NCBI GenBank assembly: GCA_027491395.1 | Contig: JAOZFI010000017.1 | Coordinates: 1 to 64,000, forward strand | Source: Thermoproteota archaeon | GTDB taxonomy: Archaea > Korarchaeota > Korarchaeia > Korarchaeales > Korarchaeaceae | Direction of reading: 5' to 3' | Length of the DNA stretch: 64,000 bases | Part shown: piece after piece, positions 50,700 through 59,799 of the stretch | Layout: the number at the start of each line of letters is the position of its first letter | Numbering within the stretch: the stretch's first letter is position 1 | Notes under the pieces: generated by a model | The model's database searches: none | Told to the model about the DNA's origin: nothing | What the model saw: the letters and a program-made list of their open reading frames with translations, nothing else | Position numbers and translations under genes: made by a program

Positions 50700-51504
50700 T
50701 TCTCGCCCTCCTATTCGTGATCCTCCTCTTAATGACTCTTCCCAAGGCGAACCATGCCTCTTCTATCTCCTCACAGCTCTCACATACGGCCGCCATAGCC
50801 GGACCTGTACCGGACAGGCCCGCTCCCAATGCTCCGAGTCTCACCGCCTCCAGAGCTGGAGAAGGGTCATAACCTAATAGTAGTGAGTAAAGTAAGCCGT
50901 TCAGCGTCATGGCATCCCATATCCTTCTCGGGAGAAGAGAGAATATGGAATCAACAGTCCCAGCGTAGGATCTCAGGAGATCCCCATCGACCTCGATAGT
51001 GGACTTTGGAGCGTGACTCTCGGGCAGGAGCACTAGAACCTCCATCTCTTTTATAGGAGCCCTCATGAGCAGCTCATCCCTCGAGTTATCGGTCATAACG
51101 AAGCCTCCCAGCATGGAAGCGGCCGCGTCATCTAGAGCACCGGTGATGGTAACTCCCGCCGACCTGGCAGCTTTAACTGAAATTTTCAAGGCCTCAAAGA
51201 GGTCCCTCCTGCCGTGAAGAGCCATAATTGAGAGTACAACAGCGTTAGCCACGGCACTACTGCTCTTCAAACCCCAGCCCGCTGGGATCTCCGAGTCCAC
51301 CCGAACCCTTACCCCATCACCACCCACCTCTTTCAGGGCTAGGAGGGCCGCCTCTCTGACCAGAGGGTCCCCAGGTTCCACCTCCAATTCGTTGGAAGGT
51401 TCGGCTCGAGCCCTCACTTCGAAATCAATCGAGATAGCTGCCCCCTTCCAGCTGGCTATCGCATTAACGACGGTTATAGCTCCATTCACCCGAACCTCAA
51501 CCAT
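50689..51504 (-). CDS. aroK: Archaeal shikimate kinase (GHMP type)
   Basis: Phosphorylates shikimate, GHMP fold rather than the bacterial P-loop fold. The ATP loop is PAGWGLKSSSAVANAVVLS, and the third motif is GALGAGLSGTGPAMAAV. I start at the ATG at 51504, which has AGGTGG upstream; 271 residues. It overlaps aroE by 8 bases. Three shikimate-pathway genes lie within 7 kb. Confidence 0.92.
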   Translation of the reverse strand: MVEVRVNGAITVVNAIASWKGAAISIDFEVRARAEPSNELEVEPGDPLVREAALLALKEVGGDGVRVRVDSEIPAGWGLKSSSAVANAVVLSIMALHGRRDLFEALKISVKAARSAGVTITGALDDAAASMLGGFVMTDNSRDELLMRAPIKEMEVLVLLPESHAPKSTIEVDGDLLRSYAGTVDSIFSLLPRRIWDAMTLNGLLYSLLLGYDPSPALEAVRLGALGAGLSGTGPAMAAVCESCEEIEEAWFALGRVIKRRITNRRARIRE

Positions 51505-52333
51505 TTCCACCACCTAGGAGAGACTCAGCCACCTCCATCATCAGATTCTCATCTGGATCGATGCCGAACCATATCCTCTCAGCCTCGGCCGCCTGTCTCA
51601 CGAGCATGGGGAGACCACCGACAGCCTTGCAACCCCTCCTCTTGGCCTCCCTCACAAGTACAGTCTCAGGAGGATTGTACACGAGATCGAACACGTAACA
51701 ACCCGGCTTCAAGTAGTCGGGATCCAATGGAATCCCCTCACCTAGCGTGCCTAGAGGAGTGGCGTTGATCAGGAGGTCAGCTTTTTCAGCGACTCGAGAT
51801 CTCTCTTCCCATTCCACGGTCACCGCATCGAACCCAAGCTTATCGCATAGAGGGAGGACCCTCTTCACCCGCTCTATCCTCCTAGAGGTTACGTAGACCC
51901 TTTCAACCCTTCCAGAAAGCCCCACGAGGACGGAACGGGCAGCGCCACCGGCACCTAGAAGCAGCGCGTTCTCAATGCTGCGTATCCCTAGAATTTCTAG
52001 GCTATAGAGGACGCCGCTGACATCCGTGTTATAGCCCAATGCCTTCTCCTCGAATCTTATCGTGTTCACAGCACCTACTAGTTTGGCCTCATCGCTCAAC
52101 CAGTCAACGGAGTCGTGAGCCATCTCCTTATACGGGATCGTCACATTACAGCCAACGGTCCCCAGAGCCCTCAACCCATCCAAGGCCTTAGGGAAATCGA
52201 GCACATCGAAGGCCAAGTAGATGGCATTTATCCCCATCCTCTCATAGGAGGCGTTGTGGATGGCCGGTGAGATCGAGTGGTGCACCGGATGCCCGAGAAG
52301 GCATGTGAGCCTCGTACTCGAGTCTATCCTCAT
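51497..52333 (-). CDS. aroE: Shikimate dehydrogenase
   Basis: NADPH-dependent reduction of 3-dehydroshikimate, 278 residues. Substrate residues: LLGHPVHHSISPAIHNASYE, CNVTIPYKE, and the catalytic Asp in VGAVNTIRF...YNTDVSG. The nucleotide loop is LLGAGGAARSVLVGL. The operon with aroK is translationally coupled. Confidence 0.94.
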   Translation of the reverse strand: MRIDSSTRLTCLLGHPVHHSISPAIHNASYERMGINAIYLAFDVLDFPKALDGLRALGTVGCNVTIPYKEMAHDSVDWLSDEAKLVGAVNTIRFEEKALGYNTDVSGVLYSLEILGIRSIENALLLGAGGAARSVLVGLSGRVERVYVTSRRIERVKRVLPLCDKLGFDAVTVEWEERSRVAEKADLLINATPLGTLGEGIPLDPDYLKPGCYVFDLVYNPPETVLVREAKRRGCKAVGGLPMLVRQAAEAERIWFGIDPDENLMMEVAESLLGGGNG

Positions 52334-52425
52334 CCCATCATAGAATCCGTCCCTCCTTTTAAGGGATGAGTGCGTCGCCGCCAGCAGATGAGAAGACTTA
52401 ATTCCTCAACTCACTCACTGGCTGG

Positions 52426-53385
52426 GTGTCTATGAGGACCTCCCATGTGGGCAGCTACCCCTTGGACCACTCCCCGGATAATCTGAGAAGGGCGTTCCTC
52501 GACACGGTAGATGCAGGAATTACTGTCCCACCAGTTCCCCAGCTCAGACCCTTCACGGACATGTACTTGGAACCTTTGGCGGAGATGGGTCAACTCGAGC
52601 CCATAGGGGGCGGCAAGTATAGGCCCATCGACCTTCACGGCGAGCCTGAACTACCCAAGTTGGATGAGGTAGAATGGTTCCTCGAACTTGCCAACGAGAT
52701 GAACTTCGACTTGTCCACAGTCAGGCTCCCCCTAACGGGCCCCTTCACACTGGCGAGCAGGGTAGAGGTAGGGGATGGCGGGGTCTTTAACTCACTCTTG
52801 GCGGACAAGAAAGCTCTATTCGACTTCTTCGTCCCCTACGTGTCAAAGATAGCCGAGAGAATGGATTCCGTTGGGTTCGGATACATCTTCGTCGATGAGC
52901 CGGTCATAGGGCTCTTGGTGGGGAGGAGGATCCTCTTCGATTACAGGGAGGAGGACATAATAGAATCATATGAGCGGGTCTTCTCCAGCGTAAAGGCCGA
53001 GAAAGGCACCCATATATGCGGGAAATTATCTCCCAAGCTCTCGGAATTGCTGATGAAGGTTCCCGTGAGGTATCTGAGCCACGAGTTCTTCGACTCCAGA
53101 TCTAATCTCGAGAGGTTCTCCCGACAGAAGCTGGAGGATGCTGACAAGGTTATCTCCCCCGGTGTGGTGAGCGCGCAGAGCATGGAGGTGGAGGGGAGAG
53201 AGGTGGTAAGCGGTCTCCTCAAGGAGTTGATGGAGAGGTTCGGGGCTGAGAGAATAGACTTGATCAGCGGGGATTGTGGGTTCGGTGGATTGAAGGCCGC
53301 TGGACCCCGAGCGTATGAAGTGGCCATAAGTAAGCTCAGAGTAATAGTGGAGGTGGTCACATCCCTACAGAGCGAGTGCGGGTGA
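52426..53385 (+). CDS. MetE-core-like methionine synthase (short, corrinoid-type)
   Basis: A 319-residue protein equal to the C-terminal catalytic barrel of MetE, lacking the N-terminal half. It begins TSHVGSYPLDH and keeps the zinc ligands in THICGKL (His-x-Cys), the Glu in SHEFFDS, and the last Cys in ISGDCGFGGL. Such short forms in archaea take methyl groups from methylcobalamin-type donors rather than polyglutamyl folate. The partner gene, a corrinoid activator, overlaps it by 10 bases, which supports a corrinoid methyl donor. The homocysteine substrate is inferred. Confidence 0.8.
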   Translation: MSMRTSHVGSYPLDHSPDNLRRAFLDTVDAGITVPPVPQLRPFTDMYLEPLAEMGQLEPIGGGKYRPIDLHGEPELPKLDEVEWFLELANEMNFDLSTVRLPLTGPFTLASRVEVGDGGVFNSLLADKKALFDFFVPYVSKIAERMDSVGFGYIFVDEPVIGLLVGRRILFDYREEDIIESYERVFSSVKAEKGTHICGKLSPKLSELLMKVPVRYLSHEFFDSRSNLERFSRQKLEDADKVISPGVVSAQSMEVEGREVVSGLLKELMERFGAERIDLISGDCGFGGLKAAGPRAYEVAISKLRVIVEVVTSLQSECG

Positions 53386-54998
53386 AGATTCTACCCGCTG
53401 GCGTGGAGGTCGAGGCGGACAAGGGCGAGCTACTATCCAATATACTCAGCAGAACCGTATCATTCCCCCTGCCGTGTGGAGGCGCTGGGTACTGCGGAGG
53501 ATGCGCCGTGAGAGTGCTCGAGGGAAAGGTGACCCCTCCTACTAGGGAAGAGCGACTGACCGGTGTGATAGAGAGGGGGATGAGGCTAGCTTGCAGGACT
53601 AAAGTGATGGGGAGTGTAGTTGTCGAGGTCCCCAGAATAGCCCCCGTGGCCACAGTCTCGGGAATGATGCCCCGATTCGAGCTGAGCCCTCTGATCAGGA
53701 AATCCGGACTTGGAGATATGGCCCTCCCCAGGTCTCTCCCTCAACCCTCATTCAGCTTCAAAGGAATCGCCTTCCGCTCCGGAGGGGGAGAAATCGGACT
53801 TGCGGTGGATCTTGGGACTACCAACATATCCGGATCGCTGCTCGACCTGAGGAACGGGAGACCTCTGATTGAGGGTTTCGTGAGGAACCCCCAAGTGTCG
53901 AGGGGAGCTGATGTGATCACTAGGATGGAGAAGGCCTTGGAAGGTGAGAGGGAGGCGTTGAGGAACATGGCGATTCAAGGCATAGAGGATCTGTCCTCGA
54001 AACTCTGCAAAGCTGTAGATGTCAGGGAGGAGGATGTATCCATAGTCTCGGTAGTCGGAAACTCGGTGATGCATGCTCTCCTTCTTGGATTGCCCGTCGA
54101 TTCCCTATCTGCAGCGCCGTTCGAGCCCCCCCTCAAGATGTGGGTCTCAGGGCCAGCGGATGAGGCCGGATTTGAGAGGCTCTCCGAGAGCTGGCTCTTG
54201 GTTCCCCCGCCCTTGGCAGGCTTCGTTGGCTCCGACGCCTTATCCGACCTTGTAGTTGCGGAGATGCTTGAGCTGGAGAGGCCCTACCTCCTGATCGACT
54301 TGGGAACGAACACGGAGGTGATGCTGGTGACGGACGATGTGCTGGCGACCAGCGCACCAGCAGGCTCTGCCTTTGAATCTAACGTTCCGTCGGGGGTGGG
54401 TGGCGTTCGGGGGACAATAAACAGGGTGAGAATCACCGAGGAGGGAATCGAGGTGGAGGTAGAGGGTAGACCCGTGGGCCTGAGCGGCTCAGGACTCATC
54501 TCAGCCGTGGCTGAGATGCTGAGATGGGATCTTCTCTCAGAGAACGGGAGGATGTCTAGGGAGCTTGAGGGGAAGCTCAGGCTAGTGGACTCCCCGAGGA
54601 TAGAGGTGACGCAGAGGGATGTGAGAGAGGTCCAGAAGGCGGTGGCTGCGGTGTACTCGGCTTGGAGGATCCTCATGCGGAGGAAAGGCTTGAGCCATGA
54701 GGACTTAAAAGGGGTCTACCTCGCCGGTACCTTCGGGAGTCACGTGGATCCGTCGGATGCCATCGAGATAGGCCTCATCCCACCAGTTGATCCGGAAACG
54801 GTAGTCTCCCTAGGTAACACAGCGTTATCAGGGGCTAAACTCTTAATACTGAGTGAGGATGCGTTCACCAAGTTCAACGAGCTGTACTCCATGGTCACTT
54901 ATGTGGATCTGGCCAGAGACCCTGAATTTAGTGAAGCCTTCATAGAGGGAACGTACCTGAGGGGGCCCCCTCCTGATCCTTCATCCGGCAACCTTTAA
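53376..54998 (+). CDS. RACo/RamA-like corrinoid protein reductive activator (ASKHA + 2Fe-2S)
   Basis: A 540-residue protein. Residues 1-80 are a 2Fe-2S ferredoxin domain (CGGAGYCGGCAVRVLEG...LACRT). A linker follows, then the DUF4445/ASKHA ATPase region starting GLAVDLGTTNISGSLLD and including LLIDLGTNTEVML and VYLAGTFGSH. These proteins reduce inactive Co(II) corrinoids to Co(I), driven by ATP. It is coupled to the MetE-core gene, so it probably keeps the corrinoid of that methyl transfer active. The corrinoid protein itself is not in the window. Confidence 0.85.
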   Translation: MRVKILPAGVEVEADKGELLSNILSRTVSFPLPCGGAGYCGGCAVRVLEGKVTPPTREERLTGVIERGMRLACRTKVMGSVVVEVPRIAPVATVSGMMPRFELSPLIRKSGLGDMALPRSLPQPSFSFKGIAFRSGGGEIGLAVDLGTTNISGSLLDLRNGRPLIEGFVRNPQVSRGADVITRMEKALEGEREALRNMAIQGIEDLSSKLCKAVDVREEDVSIVSVVGNSVMHALLLGLPVDSLSAAPFEPPLKMWVSGPADEAGFERLSESWLLVPPPLAGFVGSDALSDLVVAEMLELERPYLLIDLGTNTEVMLVTDDVLATSAPAGSAFESNVPSGVGGVRGTINRVRITEEGIEVEVEGRPVGLSGSGLISAVAEMLRWDLLSENGRMSRELEGKLRLVDSPRIEVTQRDVREVQKAVAAVYSAWRILMRRKGLSHEDLKGVYLAGTFGSHVDPSDAIEIGLIPPVDPETVVSLGNTALSGAKLLILSEDAFTKFNELYSMVTYVDLARDPEFSEAFIEGTYLRGPPPDPSSGNL

Positions 54999-55000
54999 TA

Positions 55001-55036
55001 GTTCCGGGGCGGAACTAAGTTCCGGGGCGGAACTAA
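55001..55036 (+). promoter_or_regulatory. Tandem palindromic operator directly on the ATPase start
   Basis: GTTCCGGGGCGGAACTAA occurs twice, back to back (55001-55018 and 55019-55036). Each unit is a palindrome GTTCC-N5-GGAAC, and the last base of the second unit is the A of the ATG. A TATA-like TTTAATA at 54994-55000 lies just upstream. This is the geometry of a repressor site covering the transcript start, possibly autoregulation by the ATPase or a dedicated regulator. Confidence 0.7.
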
Positions 55037-56049
55037 TGCTATTCGACCTGAGGCCCAAGAAATCTAGGAAAGACCTCTTCGACAGGGAATGGGAGCTAGA
55101 GGAGCTGGAAAGGGCCTCTGGCAGATATCCTCTCATCCTACTACTGGGTATTAGGAGGATAGGTAAGACCAGCGTGGCTTGGTGCTTCTTAGAGGGGAAG
55201 AGGGGATTCTTAGTTGACATGAGAGGTGTCATCCGGCGGGCTGATCTCTACGAGAGGGTGGCTAGGGGACTTGAGGAATCATTAAGCAAGATGAGAAGGT
55301 TCCTGAGGGGTATAAGGGGCATTAAGATAGCAGGCGCTGAGGTTGAGATCCAGTGGAGAGGAATGGATTCCCTGAGCCTCGCAGGTCTTCTGACAGAATT
55401 GAACAAGCTGGACGAGTTCGTTGTGATCTTGGACGAGGTCCAGCATCTGAGGCAACCCCTCATGTCCGAGGTGAGGGAGATGATAGCCTACGCCTACGAC
55501 AATCTGGACAATGTGACCCTCATCCTCACGGGCTCGGAGATAGGCATGCTCAGAAGGTTCCTCAGACTCGAAGATCCATCTTCCCCCCTCTATGGGAGGT
55601 ACGCATATGAGGTCGAGGTGAGAAGGTTCACCAAGGAGCAATCTAAGGAGTTCTTGGTGAGGGGATTCAGAGAAGTAGGAATGGAACCGCCGATGGAGGA
55701 AGTGGAGAAGGCCGTGGAATTCTTCGACGGGATAGTGGGGTGGCTCGTCATTTTCGGTAAATCCTACTCAGAGGGTAAAGGGGGCTTCGAGGCCATAGCG
55801 GAGATGGCCATTGGGATGGCCATCACCGAATTGATGAAACTCGATCCTAGGGAGAAACTCGTCCTCAAGGCCGTTGCCAGGGGGGCGAGGAGCTGGAGCC
55901 AAGTAAGAGAGCTGATAGAGGAGAAGGAAGGAGCCGTAATACCTAAATCCTCCCTGTCCAGAACAATCAAGAGGCTGGAGAGGCTAAGCCTCATCAAGGA
56001 CTATGAGTTCTTGGATCCCGTTTACGAGAAGGCTGCACTGAGACTGTAG
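55036..56049 (+). CDS. Archaeal ATPase (PF01637-like) with C-terminal winged helix
   Basis: STAND-like archaeal ATPase of 337 residues. It starts FDREWELEELE, then Walker A LGIRRIGKTS and Walker B FVVILDEVQHL, with sensor LTGSEIGMLRRFL. The C-terminus is a winged helix (WSQVRELIEEKEGAVIPKSSLSRTIKRLERLSLI). These ATPases occur in many archaeal copies with unknown roles, some linked to mobile or regulatory systems. The start codon is part of the operator repeat described separately. No HNH or nuclease domain is present. Confidence 0.85.
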   Translation: MLFDLRPKKSRKDLFDREWELEELERASGRYPLILLLGIRRIGKTSVAWCFLEGKRGFLVDMRGVIRRADLYERVARGLEESLSKMRRFLRGIRGIKIAGAEVEIQWRGMDSLSLAGLLTELNKLDEFVVILDEVQHLRQPLMSEVREMIAYAYDNLDNVTLILTGSEIGMLRRFLRLEDPSSPLYGRYAYEVEVRRFTKEQSKEFLVRGFREVGMEPPMEEVEKAVEFFDGIVGWLVIFGKSYSEGKGGFEAIAEMAIGMAITELMKLDPREKLVLKAVARGARSWSQVRELIEEKEGAVIPKSSLSRTIKRLERLSLIKDYEFLDPVYEKAALRL

Positions 56050-56117
56050 CTCCTACTCCATGATGTGCGGAGCGAATCGCACTTTAACTTAAATTAGTTG
56101 GATAGCCCCCTAGAGCA

Positions 56118-57131
56118 ATGCCAGCGAGCTCCAAGGAGTTCTTCCTATTGGCTGATGGTTCTCCGGATGACGTGATCAGGAAAGCTAGTGAGATGGGCTT
56201 TAAGATAGTTGCTCTATCCTCGGGAGCTAAGGAGAAGGTCAAAGACCTCGTGGATCCGGCGCACATCGTGAGAGTTGAGGAGTGGCCCTCTAAGGGAGAG
56301 ATCACCCTAGTGAGGATAAAGGGGCCCGAAGACATGTCGGTGGTCGAGGAGACAGCCTCTACAGGCAAGGTGCTTATAGATAGCGAGGGGTGGAAGATAA
56401 TCCCCCTAGAGAACCTGATAGCTAGTCTGGGGGGAGGCGACAGGATATACGCGATTGCTGAAACATTGGATGAGGCTAGATCCCTGCTGGGAGTGCTGGA
56501 AGTGGGAATAAAAGGCGTTGTGATGCCGCTGAAGGATCCCAGCGAGTTGAAAGACGTAAGGAGAATGTTGGAGGAAGCCTCTCCCCTTCAACTGGTCGTG
56601 GCCGAGGTCACAGAGGTCAAAGAGGTCGGGATGGGAGATAGAGTTTGCGTGGATACCACATCAATCCTCTCCAAGGGCGAAGGGATGCTTGTAGGGGGGT
56701 CAGCCTCCTTCTTCCTGCTGGTCCACAGTGAGAACGTAGAATCCCCGTTCACCTCACCTAGAGAATTCAGGGTGAACGCGGGAGCGGTCTCCAACTACAT
56801 CTTGGTGCCCGGCGGTAGGACCAAGTACCTGTCGGAGGTCAAGTCCGGGACTGAAGTGCTTGCCGTCACGAAGGACGGTAAGAGGAGGGCGGTGAGCGTC
56901 GGAAGGGCCAAGGTGGAGAGGAGGCCCTTGGTGCTGGTGCGAGCTAGGTCTCAGGATGCCGAGGGATGGGCAGTGCTGCAGCTTGCTGAAACGGTACCCC
57001 TCATGAAACCTGACGGGACCCCCATACCGGTCAGTGAGGTGAAGCCAGGGGATCAGGTCTTAGCGTACGTGGAGGAGAAGAAGGCGAGGCACTTTGGGAT
57101 GGCAGTGAACGAGTTCATAGAAGAGAGGTAA
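56118..57131 (+). CDS. aroB': 3-dehydroquinate synthase II
   Basis: Archaeal enzyme that makes 3-dehydroquinate from 2-amino-3,7-dideoxy-D-threo-hept-6-ulosonate, entering the shikimate pathway without erythrose-4-phosphate. The conserved half is GDRVCVDTTSILSKGEGMLVGGSASFFLLVHSE and FRVNAGAVSNYILVPGGRTKYLSE. The length of 337 residues is normal. It is close to aroE/aroK but on the other strand. A TATA-like TTTAACTTAAATTAG precedes it. Confidence 0.93.
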   Translation: MPASSKEFFLLADGSPDDVIRKASEMGFKIVALSSGAKEKVKDLVDPAHIVRVEEWPSKGEITLVRIKGPEDMSVVEETASTGKVLIDSEGWKIIPLENLIASLGGGDRIYAIAETLDEARSLLGVLEVGIKGVVMPLKDPSELKDVRRMLEEASPLQLVVAEVTEVKEVGMGDRVCVDTTSILSKGEGMLVGGSASFFLLVHSENVESPFTSPREFRVNAGAVSNYILVPGGRTKYLSEVKSGTEVLAVTKDGKRRAVSVGRAKVERRPLVLVRARSQDAEGWAVLQLAETVPLMKPDGTPIPVSEVKPGDQVLAYVEEKKARHFGMAVNEFIEER

Positions 57132-57176
57132 AGAGAAACGAGGGGGCTTAAGAGGAGCTGACTAGATTAACACCGC

Positions 57177-57578
57177 TCAGGGCTCTATCCCGAACTTAGG
57201 AGCTATTTCCTGTCTGAAGTAGTCTATCGCGAAGACAACCGAGTTGAACTCGCTGGCGAAAATTTCTTTGTTCATTCCCGAGACAGGAATGGTCTTGCTG
57301 GATCCCAAGTTGCCCTCCTCATCCACATCGTACCTTACTTCCGCTAGCGTATAGTGGGCGTTGAGCAGGGCCCTGTAGAACTCCGCGCTTTCCGGTACCT
57401 TCTCACTCTCCAGTATGGTGGTCCTTATAGCCACCCAGTCGTCACCTACGAGGACGAACACCCAGTACTCACCGTCCCCGACCTTCCAGAGGGAGGCTAT
57501 GACACCCTCCTCCTTCTGATACTTCACACTCATTCCGTTGAGGAATTCCTCTATCTGGGATTCCACTTCTACAGACAG
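57177..57578 (-). CDS. YbjN/CesT-like small protein, probable CUG start
   Basis: About 133 residues of the fold seen in YbjN and type III chaperones (YWVFVLVGDDWVAIRTTIL...FYRALLNAHYTLAEVRYDVDEEGNLG). The track starts at TTG 57608, but the local ribosome-binding sequence GGTGATC lies at 57581-57587 and the codon two bases after it is CTG (57578), exactly the spacing used by S2, aIF2-gamma and UMP kinase here. A CUG start is therefore likely. Function unknown, possibly a protein-folding or partner-binding role. Confidence 0.65.
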   Translation of the reverse strand: MSVEVESQIEEFLNGMSVKYQKEEGVIASLWKVGDGEYWVFVLVGDDWVAIRTTILESEKVPESAEFYRALLNAHYTLAEVRYDVDEEGNLGSSKTIPVSGMNKEIFASEFNSVVFAIDYFRQEIAPKFGIEP

Positions 57579-57642
57579 AAGATCACCACTATGACCCACA
57601 GTGAGCAATAATAAGTATGCCTATACTGTCGGGGCGATAGAG

Positions 57643-58161
57643 ATGCTCGTGGCAGTGGGCTCGACCAATCCCGTGAAGATCGAAGCAGTTAGGAGGGCCT
57701 TCTCCTCGGTTTGGGAGGTCGAAGTGAGGGGCGTTGAAGTGAACAGCGGTGTCTCTCCAGAGCCAGTCGGTCAGGAGGCCATTATAGGTGCTATGAACAG
57801 AGCTAGAAAAGCGATGGCCACTCTGAACGCGGATTTCGGCGTGGGCATAGAGGGGGGCGTCTTTCACTTGGGTGGCTGGTACTACTGCGCCGGCTTCGTC
57901 TGGGTGGAGAGGAAGGATGGCGTTTACGGCACGGGCACCAGCGGGTGGTTCGAATGCCCAAAGAGTTTCACAGCTAGCTTGCTCACCGGAGTGGAGCTCG
58001 GGGACCTCATGGCAAGGATAAGCGGGAAGGCCGAGATAAAGAGGGAGGAGGGGGCGATAGGCTACTTCACCAAGGGCGTGGTGAGCAGGACCGACCTGTA
58101 CACACACGGCGTGCTTATGGCCCTAGCCAAGTTCATCGCAGGTGACAGGTGGCCGGGATGA
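57643..58161 (+). CDS. Inosine/xanthosine triphosphatase (YjjX-like)
   Basis: House-cleaning phosphatase for ITP/XTP, 172 residues. [49 protein letters not shown] and [14 protein letters not shown] are diagnostic. I use the ATG at 57643 behind GGGGCGATAG. It overlaps no gene and is followed 4 bases later by the MobB-like gene. Confidence 0.92.
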   Translation: MLVAVGSTNPVKIEAVRRAFSSVWEVEVRGVEVNSGVSPEPVGQEAIIGAMNRARKAMATLNADFGVGIEGGVFHLGGWYYCAGFVWVERKDGVYGTGTSGWFECPKSFTASLLTGVELGDLMARISGKAEIKREEGAIGYFTKGVVSRTDLYTHGVLMALAKFIAGDRWPG

Positions 58162-58165
58162 TAGC

Positions 58166-58681
58166 ATGATGATCGTGGCTCTCTTAGGAGGTAGGAGGGA
58201 TCTACTCTATAAACCGCTGGTCAACATGCTGGCCAGCTCCGGATACAGGGTCGCTGCGGCCGTTCAGCTGAGGAAGGTCGGACTCGCCAAGGACATGAGG
58301 GAGCTGGCTGAAGCAGGAGCCGGTCTGATAGTGGCACATTCAACCAACAGGGTGGTCCTATCGACGACGTACGTGCCAGACGCCTTGGATGAGATCAGCA
58401 AGATGGTGGGCTGCCTTGCACCTGTGGGTCCCGATGCCCTCATCCTACTCGGATTCCAGAAGTTGGTGCGAGACGATGAGAGGGTTCTAAAAGCCTTAGC
58501 TGTTTGGAGCGCCAAGGAAGCCGAGTCCCTACTTGCCGAGATCGCCCCTCCAGTAGTAGGAGTGTACTCCGAGAGAAGGGACTATCTTGGGGGGTACTCC
58601 ACACCGGATGAGCTGGCAAATGCTATAGTAGATGAGGGGATGAAAAGAAGACTAATCCAACCGAGAGTCAGGAAGGCCTGA
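58166..58681 (+). CDS. MobB-like protein without P-loop, unknown function
   Basis: About 171 residues from the ATG at 58166. The fold segments resemble P-loop MobB proteins (MIVALLGGRRDLLYKPLVNM...GAGLIVAHSTNRVVLSTTYV...ALILLGFQKLV), but the GxxGxGKT loop is replaced by LLGGRRDLLYK, so nucleotide binding is doubtful. A decayed copy of the whole gene follows at 58921-59423. Its function is unknown; a molybdopterin or guanylate role is a weak guess. Confidence 0.6.
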   Translation: MMIVALLGGRRDLLYKPLVNMLASSGYRVAAAVQLRKVGLAKDMRELAEAGAGLIVAHSTNRVVLSTTYVPDALDEISKMVGCLAPVGPDALILLGFQKLVRDDERVLKALAVWSAKEAESLLAEIAPPVVGVYSERRDYLGGYSTPDELANAIVDEGMKRRLIQPRVRKA

Positions 58682-58704
58682 GCACTGATCAGGGGACCTT
58701 CCTG

Positions 58705-58887
58705 ATGAGGAGGACTCATCTAGTCTTCGCAGCGTTCGTCCTCTACTGGATCTCCCTGCTACTCAGGTGGAGGTTGGATTCGATCTTATCCTCTGTATGT
58801 CTGATAGCATTTCTTTTCCCAAATCTTGATTATTATCTGAGGAGCCTTCCCCTAGTTGAGCACAGGAAGACCCTCCACAACGTCTAG
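58705..58887 (+). pseudogene. Truncated YdjM/DUF457-like membrane protein
   Basis: A 60-residue ORF with two hydrophobic stretches and the motif PNLDYYLRSLPLVEHRKTLHN, which recalls the D-D...H-R...T-H-S pattern of membrane metal-dependent hydrolases. A full family member would be about 150-200 residues and continue after HRKTLHN; here a stop follows, and the downstream sequence turns into the decayed MobB-like copy. The copy at 59530 continues past the same point, so this one is truncated. Confidence 0.5.
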
Positions 58888-58920
58888 GTCCTATCGATCA
58901 CGACGTACATGCTCCATCTG

Positions 58921-59423
58921 TATAGGCTCCCAGCTCCTTGATGATTGCGCGCTGCTTTATAATTCACTGACAAACCTCCTCGCCAGCTCCGGGTATAGGG
59001 TTACCACTGCTATCCAGCTGAGAAAAGTAAGCATGATAGAGGAAATGATAGAGCTGGTCGAGGCCGGAGCAGGACTGATCATGGCCCATTCCATCAACAA
59101 AACTCCACTCTCCACTACCTACATTCCGAACACTTTGGAAGAAGTAAAAAGGATCATAAGCTGCTTAACTCCTGTTGATCCCGATGCCTTAATCCTGCTG
59201 GGATTTCATAAACTCGTAAATGGAGAGGAGAAGTACTCAAGGCGCTCGCCGTGTGGAGCTTGAATGAGGCGAAATCGCTCCCATAAGAGCTCTCCTCTCC
59301 CATTATGGGGGTGTACTCAGACAGGAGGGATTATGAGAGGGGTACAAGTCTCCTGAGGAACTCGCGAGGGCTATCGTCTAGGAGGGGATGATACTTCCTA
59401 GGATCCTCAGATTCAGATCCTAA
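58921..59423 (+). pseudogene. Decayed tandem copy of the MobB-like gene
   Basis: LYNSLTNLLASSGYRVTTAI and AGAGLIMAHSINKTPLSTTY match the intact gene at 58166 closely. The frame then breaks near 59233, continues as VLKALAVWSLNEAKSLP with a stop, shifts again near 59345 (SPEELARAIV, stop, EGM), and ends like the intact gene. At least two frameshifts and two nonsense codons make it a pseudogene. Confidence 0.85.
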
Positions 59424-59529
59424 CACCGGCAAAGTGGAGGCGTAGGGTATCATCTCTTATTCGCAGACTTTTCATGTAAGTTGTCGTCATTCGCCTAGGA
59501 GCGCCTATCTATTGGGCTCTCTTTTCTTT

Positions 59530-59777
59530 TATCTTGTTATATTACATCTCCCCAAAACTTACTAGATTACTATCTAGAGAAGTTTGCTTTAATTAAGCAT
59601 AGAAAGGATATTTAGAGCGTTTGGGCTTCGCTGCTGATCTCTCTTCTTTTAACATATAAGGCTCTGTTATACAGCGAATTACCGAGTACACTGGGCGTCT
59701 ATTGCTCGATCCCCTCACTAAGTAGAGAGATAAAGGACCCTAAGCTATGGGTTAGTGGATGTGAAATTTCTAATTAG
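59530..59777 (+). pseudogene. Decayed copy of the YdjM/DUF457-like gene
   Basis: DYYLEKFALIKHRKDI matches DYYLRSLPLVEHRKTL of the ORF at 58705. A stop follows HRKDI, then the frame stays open as SVWASLLISLLLTYKALLYS, which shows what lies beyond the truncation of the first copy. With the decayed MobB-like copy this shows that a two-gene unit was duplicated and then lost. Confidence 0.7.
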
Positions 59778-59799
59778 AATTTCTTTACGGAACAAAAAC

